DNA of 64,000 nucleotides from NCBI GenBank assembly GCA_964559835.1, contig CAZLJE010000005.1, positions 124,001-188,000 of the forward strand, given 5' to 3'. The notes below the pieces were generated by a model. That model was not told where the DNA came from and made no database searches. It saw nothing but the letters and a program-made list of their open reading frames with translations. Positions 26,284-34,237 of this stretch are shown here, in pieces; the stretch's first letter is position 1, and each line of letters opens with the position of its first letter. Made by a program: the position numbers and the translations under genes. This DNA is from DAISJI01 sp964559835. Its GTDB lineage: Bacteria; Acidobacteriota; Terriglobia; Terriglobales; Acidobacteriaceae.

Positions 26284-27048
26284 ATGGAACCGATCTTATT
26301 TATTCCGATCGCCATCGTCCTGATCTACATCCTGAATTCCATCAAGATCCTCGCCGAATACGAGCGTGGCGTGATCTTCCGGTTGGGCCGCGTGCTGCCG
26401 GAACCGAAAGGTCCGGGGCTAATCCTCGTATTCGCGCCTGTCGACCGCATCGTCCGCGTCTCGTTGCAGCAGGAGGCGCTCGAGGTCCCGCCGCAGGACA
26501 TCATCACACGCGACAACGTCACCCTGAAGGTGAACGCGGTCATCTTCCTGCGCGTCGTCGATCCGGCGAAGGCGGTCGTCGAGGTGAAGAATTACCTCTA
26601 CCAGACCTCGCAGTTCGCGCAGACGACGCTGCGGTCGGTCCTCGGTGAAGTCGAGCTCGACGAACTGCTCTCGCATCGCGACAAACTCAACCTCCGCATC
26701 CAGACGATCCTCGACCAGCACACCGCGCCCTGGGGCGTGAAGGTGGCCAACGTCGAAGTGAAGCAGGTGGACCTGCCCGAGTCGATGCTGCGCGCGATGG
26801 CGAAGCAGGCCGAGGCGGAGCGCGAGAAGCGGTCGAAGATCATCCACGCCGAGGGCGAATTCTCGGCGGCGCAGCGGCTGGTCGATGCCGCGCACCTGCT
26901 CGCGACCGAGCCGGTAACCATCCAGTTGCGGTATTTGCAGACGCTCACCGAGATCGGGGTCGAGAAGAACACGACCATCGTCTTCCCGCTGCCCATGGAC
27001 TTCCTGCAGGGCATGCAGAAGTTCTTCGAGCAGCGCACCAAGGTTTAG
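26284..27048 (+). CDS. Slipin / stomatin-like SPFH-domain protein
   Basis: 254 residues: one N-terminal membrane segment (ILFIPIAIVLIYIL), then the SPFH/prohibitin domain (YERGVIFRLGRVLPEPKGPGL, VDRIVRVSLQQEALEVPPQ, NLRIQTILDQHTAPWGVKV) and a charged coiled coil (MLRAMAKQAEAEREKRSKI). Slipins organise membrane microdomains and are partners and substrates of NfeD proteases, encoded just upstream. ATG 26284 follows a GGGAGG ribosome site; an upstream ATG at 26239 lacks family similarity. Confidence 0.94.
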   Translation: MEPILFIPIAIVLIYILNSIKILAEYERGVIFRLGRVLPEPKGPGLILVFAPVDRIVRVSLQQEALEVPPQDIITRDNVTLKVNAVIFLRVVDPAKAVVEVKNYLYQTSQFAQTTLRSVLGEVELDELLSHRDKLNLRIQTILDQHTAPWGVKVANVEVKQVDLPESMLRAMAKQAEAEREKRSKIIHAEGEFSAAQRLVDAAHLLATEPVTIQLRYLQTLTEIGVEKNTTIVFPLPMDFLQGMQKFFEQRTKV

Positions 27049-27075
27049 AACACTCGCGCCACGAGGTCATAAGGA

Positions 27076-27723
27076 ATGCAAGACTCGCAGGACACGGAGG
27101 TAACACTGGGAACAGGGCGTTTGCTGGCGCTGTTCTTCGGCCTGGTAGTGATCTGCGCGCTGTTCTTCAGCGTGGGATTTTCGCTGGGACGGAAATCGAC
27201 GCCAGCGGCAGCGACGACCACCGCGTCGATGCCCGCGCCCATCGCCACAACGGCGGGCGAGAAGCCCACCGCATTGAGATCGGAAACGAAGGCGGCAGAT
27301 CCGCAACCGGCGGCGCAGCCGAATTCAACTTCGGATGAGCTGACCTTCTATAAATCGGTCGAAGAAAAAGACGCAAAGACGCAACTGGATCAGCCGGCGC
27401 CGAATCCGCCGACCGTGTTCTCGAACAAAGCGGCCGATGCTAAACCCGCCGATAAGGCTTCCGAAGCGAAGGCGCCCGAGATCGCAAAGCCGACGCAACT
27501 TCAAGCCGGGTACATGGTCCAGGTTGCGGCGGTCAGCAAGCAGGAAGACGCCGACGCGCTGGTCGCCGCCCTGCGCAAGAAACAGTATCCGGTCTTCGCC
27601 GCGACCGTGCCCACCGACAAGCTGTACCACGTGCAAGTCGGACCGTTCAGCGACCCCAAGCAGGCCGACGAAATGAAGTCCAAGCTCGTGAGCGACGGGT
27701 ATAACCCGATCGTGAAAAGATAG
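27076..27723 (+). CDS. SPOR-domain membrane protein
   Basis: 215 residues: a short cytoplasmic start, one transmembrane helix (RLLALFFGLVVICALFFSVGFSLG, ~15-38), a low-complexity Ala/Pro/Lys linker, and a C-terminal SPOR domain (~150-215, GYMVQVAAVSKQEDADALVAAL ... YHVQVGPFSDPKQADEMKSKL). SPOR domains bind denuded peptidoglycan at division septa. It lies 27 bp after the slipin gene and probably belongs to the same transcript. Confidence 0.92.
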   Translation: MQDSQDTEVTLGTGRLLALFFGLVVICALFFSVGFSLGRKSTPAAATTTASMPAPIATTAGEKPTALRSETKAADPQPAAQPNSTSDELTFYKSVEEKDAKTQLDQPAPNPPTVFSNKAADAKPADKASEAKAPEIAKPTQLQAGYMVQVAAVSKQEDADALVAALRKKQYPVFAATVPTDKLYHVQVGPFSDPKQADEMKSKLVSDGYNPIVKR

Positions 27724-27853
27724 GCTCAGGGCGTAGGGCTTACGGGTCAGGATTTTTGGAATAACAAACGCCGCCCGATTTCGAGCGGCGTTTTCGTGTC
27801 CAGCGCCTCTTCGGTGTGCCCTACGCCCAAAGCCCTATGCCCCTGAGCCCTCA
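27724..27853. repeat. Inverted heptamer repeat enclosing a terminator
   Basis: The left arm (27724-27752) has GGGCGTA, GGGCTTA and GGGTCAG. The right arm (27813-27853) has CCCTACG, CCCAAAG, CCCTATG, CCCCTGA and GCCCTCA. The right arm includes the TGA stop (27851-27853) of the convergent oxidoreductase gene. A stem-loop terminator sits between the arms. Confidence 0.85.
27766..27794. terminator. Bidirectional rho-independent terminator
   Basis: AAACGCCGC pairs with GCGGCGTTT around a 10-nt loop, followed by a T-rich run. It sits between the convergent SPOR and molybdopterin genes. Confidence 0.8.
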
Positions 27854-28456
27854 GCCGTACCTTTCCTCGCTAAACGGATCGCCCCGCATGTGATAGCCGT
27901 TCTGCTCCCAGAACCCGGGAGTGTCTTTGGCAAAGAACTCCAGGCCGCGGACCCATTTCACGCTCTTCCACGCATACAGGTGAGGAACGATCAGTCGCAG
28001 CGGATAACCGTGCTCCGGCTCAAGCGGCTGGCCGTCGTGATGGGTAGCGAACAGAACGCCGTCGCGATCGAGATCGGCTAACGGAACGTTGGCGGTGAAA
28101 CCCTGTTCGGCGTGCACAAGCACGTACTTCGCTTCCGGGTTCGGACGGACGAGCTGAAGGACTTCGCGGAAGGCAACGCCGGACCAGCGATTATCGAAGC
28201 GGCTCCAGCGCGTGACGCAGTGGAAGTCGCTGGTCGATTCCGTACGCGGGAGCTTGTCGAACTCGTCCCACGTCAGGCGCACGGGGTTTTCGACCAGCCC
28301 CCAGACTCGAAACTCCCATTTTCCCGGATCGAATCGCGGCACCGATCCGTAGTGCAGGACGGGCCACTTCAACGTCAGCGACTGGCCGGGAGGAAGACGA
28401 CCCTCGTCGCGCATTTTGCGCTCGAGGGTCTTGCGTTCATTGCCTTCAAAGAGCAC
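27851..28456 (-). CDS. Molybdopterin-dependent oxidoreductase (sulfite oxidase / MsrP-YedY-like fold)
   Basis: 201 residues covering the sulfite-oxidase molybdopterin domain. The molybdenum-ligating cysteine is in DFHCVTRWS. Other family marks are FRVWGLVENPVRLTWDEFDKLP, HAEQGFTANVPL, YPLRLIVPHLYAWKSVKWV and FWEQNGYHMRGDPF. No twin-arginine signal and no heme or C-terminal dimerisation domain are present, so it is probably a cytoplasmic, short form. The start is GTG 28456. The substrate is unknown; oxyanion or sulfoxide chemistry is likely. Confidence 0.92.
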   Translation of the reverse strand: MLFEGNERKTLERKMRDEGRLPPGQSLTLKWPVLHYGSVPRFDPGKWEFRVWGLVENPVRLTWDEFDKLPRTESTSDFHCVTRWSRFDNRWSGVAFREVLQLVRPNPEAKYVLVHAEQGFTANVPLADLDRDGVLFATHHDGQPLEPEHGYPLRLIVPHLYAWKSVKWVRGLEFFAKDTPGFWEQNGYHMRGDPFSEERYG

Positions 28457-28488
28457 AGGCGTTAGATGACTACAGGGGGCGGAAGCGC

Positions 28489-29412
28489 TCAGTCTTTAGA
28501 GCTCGCCTGAGAATTCGCGCCCATCAGCTTCACCGTTTTCGCCTTATACCGGCTGCCCTGGAACTCGGCCGAGACCTCCACGTCGCTGCCGACGGTGACG
28601 TCCTGGCCAACCGTATCCGGATCGAAGTGCAGCTCATAGACCTTGTTGTCGCTCGCGTTCTCGACCGCCATCACGCCGCTCTTCACGTCGAGGTGCCGCA
28701 CCTTGCCGGCGAACGTGAATGAGGCGCCCGGCATGGCGAGGATCGTGACCTCCTGCGCCGTGTTGCGCTTGCGGTGGTCGGACGAGAAGTGCACTGTCAC
28801 CAGCGAACCGGGGACCAGGTCGATCTTCGAGTCACCTCCCGATCCCTTCACCTGCGTCTCGTTCGTGACGCGGAAGGTGACCGGCGCCGCAGACAGGTCG
28901 TCGCGCACCGTCATCACGCCGCTGCCCGGGTTGTAGTTGACGATTTGGCCGCGCGCGTCGGCCGGACGCAGGCTCGTCACCACGCGGATATTGCGCGCGA
29001 AGAGCTGCGTACCGTCGAGCATCGAGTCGACATACACGCGCTCTCCCGGTTGCAGCGCCTTCGATGTGGACTCGACGCCGTCGCGATAGATGTGGCTGCG
29101 CTCGTCGTAGCCGAGCATCATGCGCTTGCCGTTGCCGAACACCCGGAGCGTGATCCGCTGGCGAATAGGGTCGCTCTTCTCCACGACTCCGCCCAGCAGC
29201 GCGACCTTGCCTTTCGGCATCTTCGGGACACCGAACATAGGATCGTTTGCGTCCATGGTCTCGGTATCCTGGACCGTGGTCTTGGTGTTGTTATCGGCCT
29301 GCACGGGAGACGTGGCGCTCTGGGGGGCGGGCGGCGTGCCCGGCCCTTGCGCCAATCCGTAAGTCGCAAAACAGAATGTCAGAAACAAAACCAGGGAAAC
29401 ACGCTTCATCAA
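28489..29412 (-). CDS. Secreted DUF5666-like beta-repeat protein
   Basis: 307 residues. Signal peptide (RVSLVLFLTFCFATYGLAQG), a Pro/Thr-rich stretch, then three or four OB-like segments of the DUF5666 kind (LLGGVVEKSDPIRQRITLRVFGN, QIVNYNPGSGVMTVRDD, FAGKVRHLDVKSGVMAVEN). Likely a periplasmic beta-barrel protein; function unknown. It is divergent from the TPR gene at 29675, with a 262-bp spacer that holds a sigma-54 promoter facing the other way. Two adjacent Met codons start the frame, and the second could be used. Confidence 0.75.
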   Translation of the reverse strand: MMKRVSLVLFLTFCFATYGLAQGPGTPPAPQSATSPVQADNNTKTTVQDTETMDANDPMFGVPKMPKGKVALLGGVVEKSDPIRQRITLRVFGNGKRMMLGYDERSHIYRDGVESTSKALQPGERVYVDSMLDGTQLFARNIRVVTSLRPADARGQIVNYNPGSGVMTVRDDLSAAPVTFRVTNETQVKGSGGDSKIDLVPGSLVTVHFSSDHRKRNTAQEVTILAMPGASFTFAGKVRHLDVKSGVMAVENASDNKVYELHFDPDTVGQDVTVGSDVEVSAEFQGSRYKAKTVKLMGANSQASSKD

Positions 29413-29623
29413 CGACTCCTAGGCTCGACCGTAAGAACTCGGGTTCGGGTGCCCCGGTTAAGCCTGGTTTGGCTTAGCCGGCAAATCCAGCCGCTTCTTA
29501 CGATGCCAGCCGCAACATCCGAGTTAGCACGCGGTTGTCCAAAAAGAGCACTCGATTTCGGGGCTGCTGGCAAACGCGTAACGAGTATTCCCATCCAATG
29601 AGAGGAAAGCGGCTGCTCAACTG

Positions 29624-29639
29624 TGGCACGCGTGTTGCT
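29624..29639 (+). promoter_or_regulatory. Sigma-54 (RpoN) promoter of the TPR/proline-rich gene
   Basis: TGGCACG-CGTG-TTGCT matches the -24/-12 consensus TGGCACG-N4-TTGCW exactly, with the correct spacing between the GG and GC dinucleotides. It lies 35 nt before the ATG at 29675. Transcription should need RpoN and an enhancer-binding activator. Confidence 0.85.
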
Positions 29640-29674
29640 TCTGGATTCCCTGTAGTTGGAGGTCTACCCCGGTC

Positions 29675-31153
29675 ATGAGGCTCCATCCCCTGGTATTGTC
29701 CTCGGTCCTCGCTGTAGGTCTGATGGTCGGCATTGCGCACGCCGGCGATATCCGGATCAATCTTCCGAAACGCACCAAGCCCACCCCCGTCCAAAAGCTG
29801 AACCAGGACGGTGTTAAGGCGATCCAGCACCACAAGATCGACCAGGCGCGCAAGCTCTTCTACAAGGCTTACCTGCTCGACCCCGACGATCCTTTTACGC
29901 TGAACAACCTCGGTTACATCTCCGAATTGAATGGCGACATCGAGCGCGCGCAGCGGTATTACGAGCTGGCGGCCGAGAACACTTCCGACGCGACCATCGA
30001 TCGCAGCACCACCGAGGCGTACAAGGGCAAGACTGTCGCCGAAGTCGGTGGCCACGCGGGCGACGCGCAAATGCAGATCAACCGCTACAACGTGCAAGCC
30101 ATGGGCCTGCTGATGAAGGACCGCGCCCCGGAGGCTGACCTTGTCCTCGAGAAAGCGCTGCGCCTCGACCCGCGCAATCCATTCACGCTGAATAATCTCG
30201 GCTTCGCCAAGGAGAAGGAAGGTGAGTACGAGATCGCGCTGACCTATTACAGCAAGGCCGCAAACACCGGAAGCAACGAGCCCATCATCGTGGCCGTGAA
30301 CCGCAAGTGGCGCGGCCGTCACATCAGCGAAGTCGCCCGCGACAACGCCAAGGCGCTCCAAAGGTTGATGGAGAAAGAGAACACGCCGGAAGCGCAGGTC
30401 GCGCGCTTGAACCTCCAGGGCGTCTCGGCGATGAACCGCAACGATCGCACCACCGCGCGCCAGTACTTCCAACGCGCCTACAAGATCGATCCGACGAACG
30501 CGTTCACATTGAACAACATGGGATTCCTCTCCGAGATGGATGGGGACCGCGAGACTGCCGACTTCTTCTACGGGAAAGCCCAGGAGGCGAACCGTAATGG
30601 CGCGGTCGCCGCCGTCGCGACGCGCAAGAATGTCGAGGGCAAGCCCATTCGCGCCGTCGCCGAGTATGGCGACAATATGATCGCCGCGCGCATGGAAGCT
30701 GAGCGTGCCGTGCGCGAGCGGGAGGGCGGCCCCGTCCTGCTGAAGAAGCGTGACGGCAGTGCGGTCGTCGAGCCCGAAAAACCAGCGGAGCCGCTGCCCG
30801 ACGATGCTTTCGAACCGAAACCGGCGACGCCTCCGCCGTCCGATGTCATCCAGCCGCTACCCGACAATGCGCAGCCCCCGGCCGCCCAGCCGAATAATCC
30901 GCCGGCGAGCACTCCGCCTGCGACGAAGCCTGGCGAAGTGATGCCTCCGCTGCCGGACAATCAGCAGCCCGCCACAAACCCAGGTGGGGTCCTGCCGCCG
31001 CTGCCCGACAATCAACAGCCCCCAGCCACTCAGCAGCAGCCGGGGAACACCCAGCAGCCTGCGGCAAATCCGGGTGGAGTGCTGCCGCCGTTACCCGATA
31101 ACCAGCAGCCTCCGGCCGCCAAGCAGCCGCCTCCGAAGCCGCCGAAGCAGTAA
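29675..31153 (+). CDS. Secreted TPR protein with proline-rich repetitive C-terminus
   Basis: 492 residues. Signal peptide (LVLSSVLAVGLMVGIAHAG), three long TPR blocks with a recurring FTLNNLGYISELNGD / FTLNNLGFAKEKEGE / FTLNNMGFLSEMDGD core, then from ~355 a Pro/Gln-rich tail with near-identical copies of PPLPDNQQP. The TPR part suggests a protein scaffold; the tail could span the periplasm or wall. Expression is probably sigma-54 dependent. A good ribosome site (GTTGGAGG) precedes the ATG by ~11 nt. Confidence 0.87.
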   Translation: MRLHPLVLSSVLAVGLMVGIAHAGDIRINLPKRTKPTPVQKLNQDGVKAIQHHKIDQARKLFYKAYLLDPDDPFTLNNLGYISELNGDIERAQRYYELAAENTSDATIDRSTTEAYKGKTVAEVGGHAGDAQMQINRYNVQAMGLLMKDRAPEADLVLEKALRLDPRNPFTLNNLGFAKEKEGEYEIALTYYSKAANTGSNEPIIVAVNRKWRGRHISEVARDNAKALQRLMEKENTPEAQVARLNLQGVSAMNRNDRTTARQYFQRAYKIDPTNAFTLNNMGFLSEMDGDRETADFFYGKAQEANRNGAVAAVATRKNVEGKPIRAVAEYGDNMIAARMEAERAVREREGGPVLLKKRDGSAVVEPEKPAEPLPDDAFEPKPATPPPSDVIQPLPDNAQPPAAQPNNPPASTPPATKPGEVMPPLPDNQQPATNPGGVLPPLPDNQQPPATQQQPGNTQQPAANPGGVLPPLPDNQQPPAAKQPPPKPPKQ

Positions 31154-31166
31154 ACAACCTCAGAAC

Positions 31167-31194
31167 GCGAAACCCGGCTCCGGCCGGGTTTCGC
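31167..31194 (+). terminator. Rho-independent-type stem-loop
   Basis: GCGAAACCCGGC pairs perfectly with GCCGGGTTTCGC around TCCG, 13 nt after the TPR gene. A weak T run follows, so it may act with the nearby heptamer repeat. Confidence 0.7.
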
Positions 31195-31196
31195 CA

Positions 31197-31250
31197 TGCC
31201 AAATGCCCAACGCCCAAAGCCTCAAGCATTGAGCAGACCTAATGCTTAGT
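31197..31250. repeat. Heptamer repeat (ATGCCCA, ACGCCCA, AAGCCTC units)
   Basis: Units of the form ATGCCAA, ATGCCCA, ACGCCCA, AAGCCTC, AAGCATT are spaced 7 nt apart. Only a weak complementary arm is visible (CCTAATGCTTAG). Confidence 0.65.
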
Positions 31251-31676
31251 TGTTGCCGATTTGGTCGGCGTAGAGTCCTGCTTCAGGAACCTGGCAATCT
31301 CTTGCGCCCGCGCCCGGATTCCCTGCTCGTCTTTGCGCGTCGAACTCGAAGTCGAGCCGATGTCCTGGTTCCAGAGCTCTTTTCCGGTCTTATCCTTCAG
31401 GAAAACGGTCACGCGCTTGACCGGGCGGCCGCCCTCGACGCGCGTCACGATGAGCCCGCTGATCGTCGAATCCGCCTGCGGCTCGAAATCCACAACCTTG
31501 AAACCCACCTGGGCCAGCTCGTAGCCCAGTGCCAGTTTGAGCTGGTCGGCGTCGTCGCCCATACCGAAATTCCCGATAAAGATCTTGCCCGGCTTGACCG
31601 GCGTCCGCGCAGCCTGTGACAGCACTACTCCCGCGATCAGAACAACCGCCGCACACGTTGCTATGGCCCTTCGCAT
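31239..31676 (-). CDS. Small secreted protein of unknown function
   Basis: 145 residues: signal peptide (ATCAAVVLIAGVVLSQAA) and one small alpha/beta domain (KIFIGNFGMGDDADQLKLALGYEL, TISGLIVTRVEGGRPVKRV) ending in a Lys/Thr tail. The strand-helix pattern recalls periplasmic LptE- or DUF4410-like proteins that begin with a predicted function-free beta strand, but I cannot name the family. It is convergent with the TPR gene, sharing a repeat at the 3' ends. Confidence 0.65.
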   Translation of the reverse strand: MRRAIATCAAVVLIAGVVLSQAARTPVKPGKIFIGNFGMGDDADQLKLALGYELAQVGFKVVDFEPQADSTISGLIVTRVEGGRPVKRVTVFLKDKTGKELWNQDIGSTSSSTRKDEQGIRARAQEIARFLKQDSTPTKSATTKH

Positions 31677-31722
31677 CGCTACATCTTGCCTTTCGCAGTC
31701 CGTTGACTCAAGGTAAAACGCG

Positions 31723-32517
31723 TTACCTGCTCCCGCGGTGTGCCAGATGATTCAACGGCCCCTTCCCTCGCCCGATCGGGACTGCGGCGGCAATCGCGTC
31801 GGCGACATACTGTTTCGCCAGTCCAACCGCTTCCGTCAGCCCCGACCCCAGCGCCAGCCGGCATGCCAGCGCGGTCGAGAAAGCGCATCCGGTTCCATGG
31901 GTCGATTGCGACTCGATCCTCCTCCCCGGATACTCTCTGGACATTTCCCCATAACAGAGCAGGTCCACCGCCTCTCGGAGGTGTCCGCCGGTGACCACCA
32001 CCGCCCGCGCGCCCATCTCCTGGAGCCGCTCCCCTGCCGTGCGCATCCCGGAAACATCCGACACTTCCAGACCGGTCAGTGCCCCGGCCTCATCTATGTT
32101 CGGGGTCACCACGTCGGCCAGCGGAAGGAGCCGGTTCTTCAGGACCTCGACCCCCGCCGGATCCAGCAGTTCCGCCCCGGACGACGACCTTATTACGGGA
32201 TCCAACACCACATTCTTCGGACGCCGCTGCTCCAGGAACGCGGCAACCGCCCTCGCCACCGCTCCCGACCCCAGCATTCCAACTCGAACCGCCCCGAATT
32301 CCACGTCGCTTACCAGCTCGGCCAGCGTTTCGACGACGGTCTCCGCCCGGACCGCCTCCACCCGGCGTACCCCCACGGTCGACTGCACCGTAAAAGCCGT
32401 GATGCAGGTCATGGCATAGCAGCCGTGGGCCGCCGCAGTCTTGATATCGGCCGTGACACCCGCGCCCGATGAGGGGTCAAAGCCGGCGATCGACAGCACG
32501 ATGGGAGGTATGGTCAT
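31723..32517 (-). CDS. thiD: Hydroxymethylpyrimidine (phosphate) kinase ThiD
   Basis: 264 residues, ribokinase-like fold. SIAGFDPSSGAGVTADIKT is the substrate-binding N-terminus. VLDPVIRSSSG, TPNIDEAGALTG and the C-terminal catalytic STHGTGCAFSTALA (anion hole and base Asp region, here HGTGC) are ThiD marks. It phosphorylates HMP-P to HMP-PP in thiamine synthesis. ATG 32517 starts exactly at the family N-terminus. No TPP riboswitch is seen upstream, and no other thi gene is adjacent. Confidence 0.94.
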   Translation of the reverse strand: MTIPPIVLSIAGFDPSSGAGVTADIKTAAAHGCYAMTCITAFTVQSTVGVRRVEAVRAETVVETLAELVSDVEFGAVRVGMLGSGAVARAVAAFLEQRRPKNVVLDPVIRSSSGAELLDPAGVEVLKNRLLPLADVVTPNIDEAGALTGLEVSDVSGMRTAGERLQEMGARAVVVTGGHLREAVDLLCYGEMSREYPGRRIESQSTHGTGCAFSTALACRLALGSGLTEAVGLAKQYVADAIAAAVPIGRGKGPLNHLAHRGSR

Positions 32518-32883
32518 CGGCCGCAGTGTAGCAGCAGTGACCGTCCACACCATCCGTAACCACTTGTGCAATACATTTTGCCGATGTTACCTAACGTAAC
32601 AACAAGCCCGTAAAACTTGTCATCCCCGGCCAACACCGCCTCCCGCAACCCCTTCTAATGGAAAGACGTTAGCTTACATCGGGTTTTGACCCGGTCGCTG
32701 CCTAGGCTACCGGAGGTCAAAAGTCAAGCAAAAAGGGCTGCCCCATTTGTGGTGCAGTTGACTTTTAGTTTTTTGTTTCTATAGACTTACGGGATTGCGC
32801 CTCGGGGAGGGGGCGGCCTGTACGACCCAGGAATGAGCTGTAAGTTTCCGGGCCACACGAACGCCAATACACGAGGTGAGTAG
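32518..32883. other. 366-bp spacer between divergent thiD and rlpA
   Basis: No gene is found. It holds the 17-bp palindrome TGTTAC-CTAAC-GTAACA (32585-32601) about 70 nt upstream of thiD, and a 9-bp inverted repeat AAAAGTCAA / TTGACTTTT near 32718-32767. Either could be regulatory. Confidence 0.45.
32585..32601. promoter_or_regulatory. Palindrome upstream of thiD
   Basis: TGTTAC and GTAACA arms with a 5-bp centre. Symmetric enough for a dimeric regulator, but no regulator is known. Confidence 0.35.
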
Positions 32884-33354
32884 ATGCAACGATTCCTAAC
32901 CATCATGCTGGCGACAGCATTTGCTATCCCCAGCCTGACGGCGCAGAACCGGCAAGCGGACCCCCCGAATTCCCCCAAGACCGCCCTCAACATCATTCAA
33001 CCGAAGCCGGGCAAGCGACACTGGTACCAGATCGGCAAGGCCTCCTGGTACGGCCCGCACTTCCAAGGCAAAGAAACCGCCAGTGGCGAAACCTTTGACA
33101 TGTACGACCTGACCGCCGCCCACCGTACCCTGCCCCTCGGCAGTCTGGTGCGGGTGACGAACCTGAAGAACGGCAGCCAGGTGACCGTCCGCATCAACGA
33201 CCGCGGACCGGTTTATCGCTCTAGAATCATCGACTTGTCTTACAAAGCGGCCAAGGTCCTCGGCCTCAAGAGCGAAGGCATCCAGACCGTCCGGCTCGAA
33301 GTCATCGCCGTACCGGTCCAAGTAGCGCAGGAAAACAGCCTGGCCTTCCAGTAG
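32884..33354 (+). CDS. rlpA: RlpA-like lytic transglycosylase / septal ring lipoprotein family
   Basis: 156 residues: N-terminal signal (FLTIMLATAFAIPSLTAQN) then a double-psi beta-barrel domain with the RlpA pattern KASWYGPHFQGKETASGETFD, TAAHRTLPLGSLVRVTN and VRINDRGPVYRSRIIDLS. The RlpA catalytic Asp (NDRGP) is kept. RlpA enzymes cut glycan strands lacking stem peptides. This copy lacks the C-terminal SPOR domain of Pseudomonas RlpA. No lipobox is obvious, so it may be soluble in the periplasm. Confidence 0.92.
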   Translation: MQRFLTIMLATAFAIPSLTAQNRQADPPNSPKTALNIIQPKPGKRHWYQIGKASWYGPHFQGKETASGETFDMYDLTAAHRTLPLGSLVRVTNLKNGSQVTVRINDRGPVYRSRIIDLSYKAAKVLGLKSEGIQTVRLEVIAVPVQVAQENSLAFQ

Positions 33355-33355
33355 G

Positions 33356-33489
33356 AAGGCTTCAGGCTTCAGGTGTCAGGCAAACAAAGCAGCCGCTCGG
33401 AGCTCGAGCGGCTTTCGCTTTTCCTGACACCTCACTCTTGAAGCCTAATACCTGCTTTCCTGACACCTGCCCTTGAAGCCTGACACCTG
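33356..33489. repeat. Inverted heptamer repeat (AGGCTTC / GAAGCCT, AGGTGTC / GACACCT) enclosing a terminator
   Basis: Left arm 33356-33380 has AGGCTTC, AGGCTTC, AGGTGTC. Right arm 33423-33489 has repeated CCTGACA, CTTGAAG and CCTGACAC complements. A terminator hairpin lies between the arms. The right end runs into the pyrF promoter. Confidence 0.85.
33391..33417 (+). terminator. Rho-independent terminator of rlpA
   Basis: AGCCGCTCG pairs with CGAGCGGCT around GAGCT, followed by TTTCGCTTTT. Confidence 0.8.
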
Positions 33490-33492
33490 GAG

Positions 33493-33498
33493 TACAAT
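33493..33498 (+). promoter_or_regulatory. Candidate -10 box of pyrF
   Basis: TACAAT ends 10 nt before the pyrF ATG, so the transcript would be almost leaderless. TTGAAG from the repeat lies upstream, but at a short 14-bp spacing. Confidence 0.4.
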
Positions 33499-33508
33499 CG
33501 GCTGCGGC

Positions 33509-34231
33509 ATGAATGCGCGCGAGCATCTGATCGTAGCCCTCGACGTCCCCACCGCCGCCCAAGCCCAATCGATTGCCAACCAGGTCGGCGACGCTGCCGG
33601 GTATTTCAAGGTCGGCAAGCAGCTTTTCACCGCCGAGGGACCGCAGCTCGTCCGTGACCTGGTCGCCTCAGGCCGCCGCGTGTTCCTCGACCTCAAGTTC
33701 CACGACATCCCCAACACCGTCGCGGGCGCCGTGAAGTCGGCTGCCCAGCTCGGCGCCAGTATGCTGACCGTCCACGCCTCCGGCGGCTCGCGGATGCTCA
33801 AGGCCGCCGTGGATGCTGCCGGCCCCTCGGGGCCAATGATATTGGCTGTCACCGTCCTGACCAGCCTCACCGACGCCGACATGCCCGAGATTGGTGTCGC
33901 CGGCCGCGTTCGCGATCAGGCCCTCCGCATGGCTGCACTTGCGCGCAATTGCGGCTGTCCGGGGGTGGTCAGCTCTCCGAATGAGGCCGCCGAGATCCGC
34001 CGCGAGCTGGGCAGCGGCTTCGCCGTCGTGACCCCGGGCATCCGTCCTGCCGGATCCGATGTCGGAGACCAGGCCCGAGTCGCCACACCGGCCAGCGCCA
34101 TCCGTGCCGGGGCGACCCACCTCGTCATTGGACGCCCGATCACTGCGGCCCCAGACCCGGCCGCCGCCGCCCGGTCCATCCTCGCCGAGATCGAAGAGGC
34201 TTGCCGGCAGCCCGTCGCTTCCCAGACTTGA
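33509..34231 (+). CDS. pyrF: Orotidine 5'-phosphate decarboxylase
   Basis: 240 residues, TIM barrel. LIVALDVPTAAQA begins strand 1 and KVGKQLF follows. The catalytic Lys-Asp network is in FLDLKFHDIPNTV. The phosphate-binding end is TPGIRPAG and HLVIGRPIT. It makes UMP in pyrimidine synthesis. ATG 33509 is in the right place for the family; the longer frame upstream is repeat-derived. It ends 6 bp before the convergent mechanosensitive channel gene. Confidence 0.95.
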   Translation: MNAREHLIVALDVPTAAQAQSIANQVGDAAGYFKVGKQLFTAEGPQLVRDLVASGRRVFLDLKFHDIPNTVAGAVKSAAQLGASMLTVHASGGSRMLKAAVDAAGPSGPMILAVTVLTSLTDADMPEIGVAGRVRDQALRMAALARNCGCPGVVSSPNEAAEIRRELGSGFAVVTPGIRPAGSDVGDQARVATPASAIRAGATHLVIGRPITAAPDPAAAARSILAEIEEACRQPVASQT

Positions 34232-34237
34232 GATAAC

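Noticed and set aside
32518..32883. TPP riboswitch upstream of thiD
   Set aside because: No CTGAGA-type conserved core was found on the minus strand.
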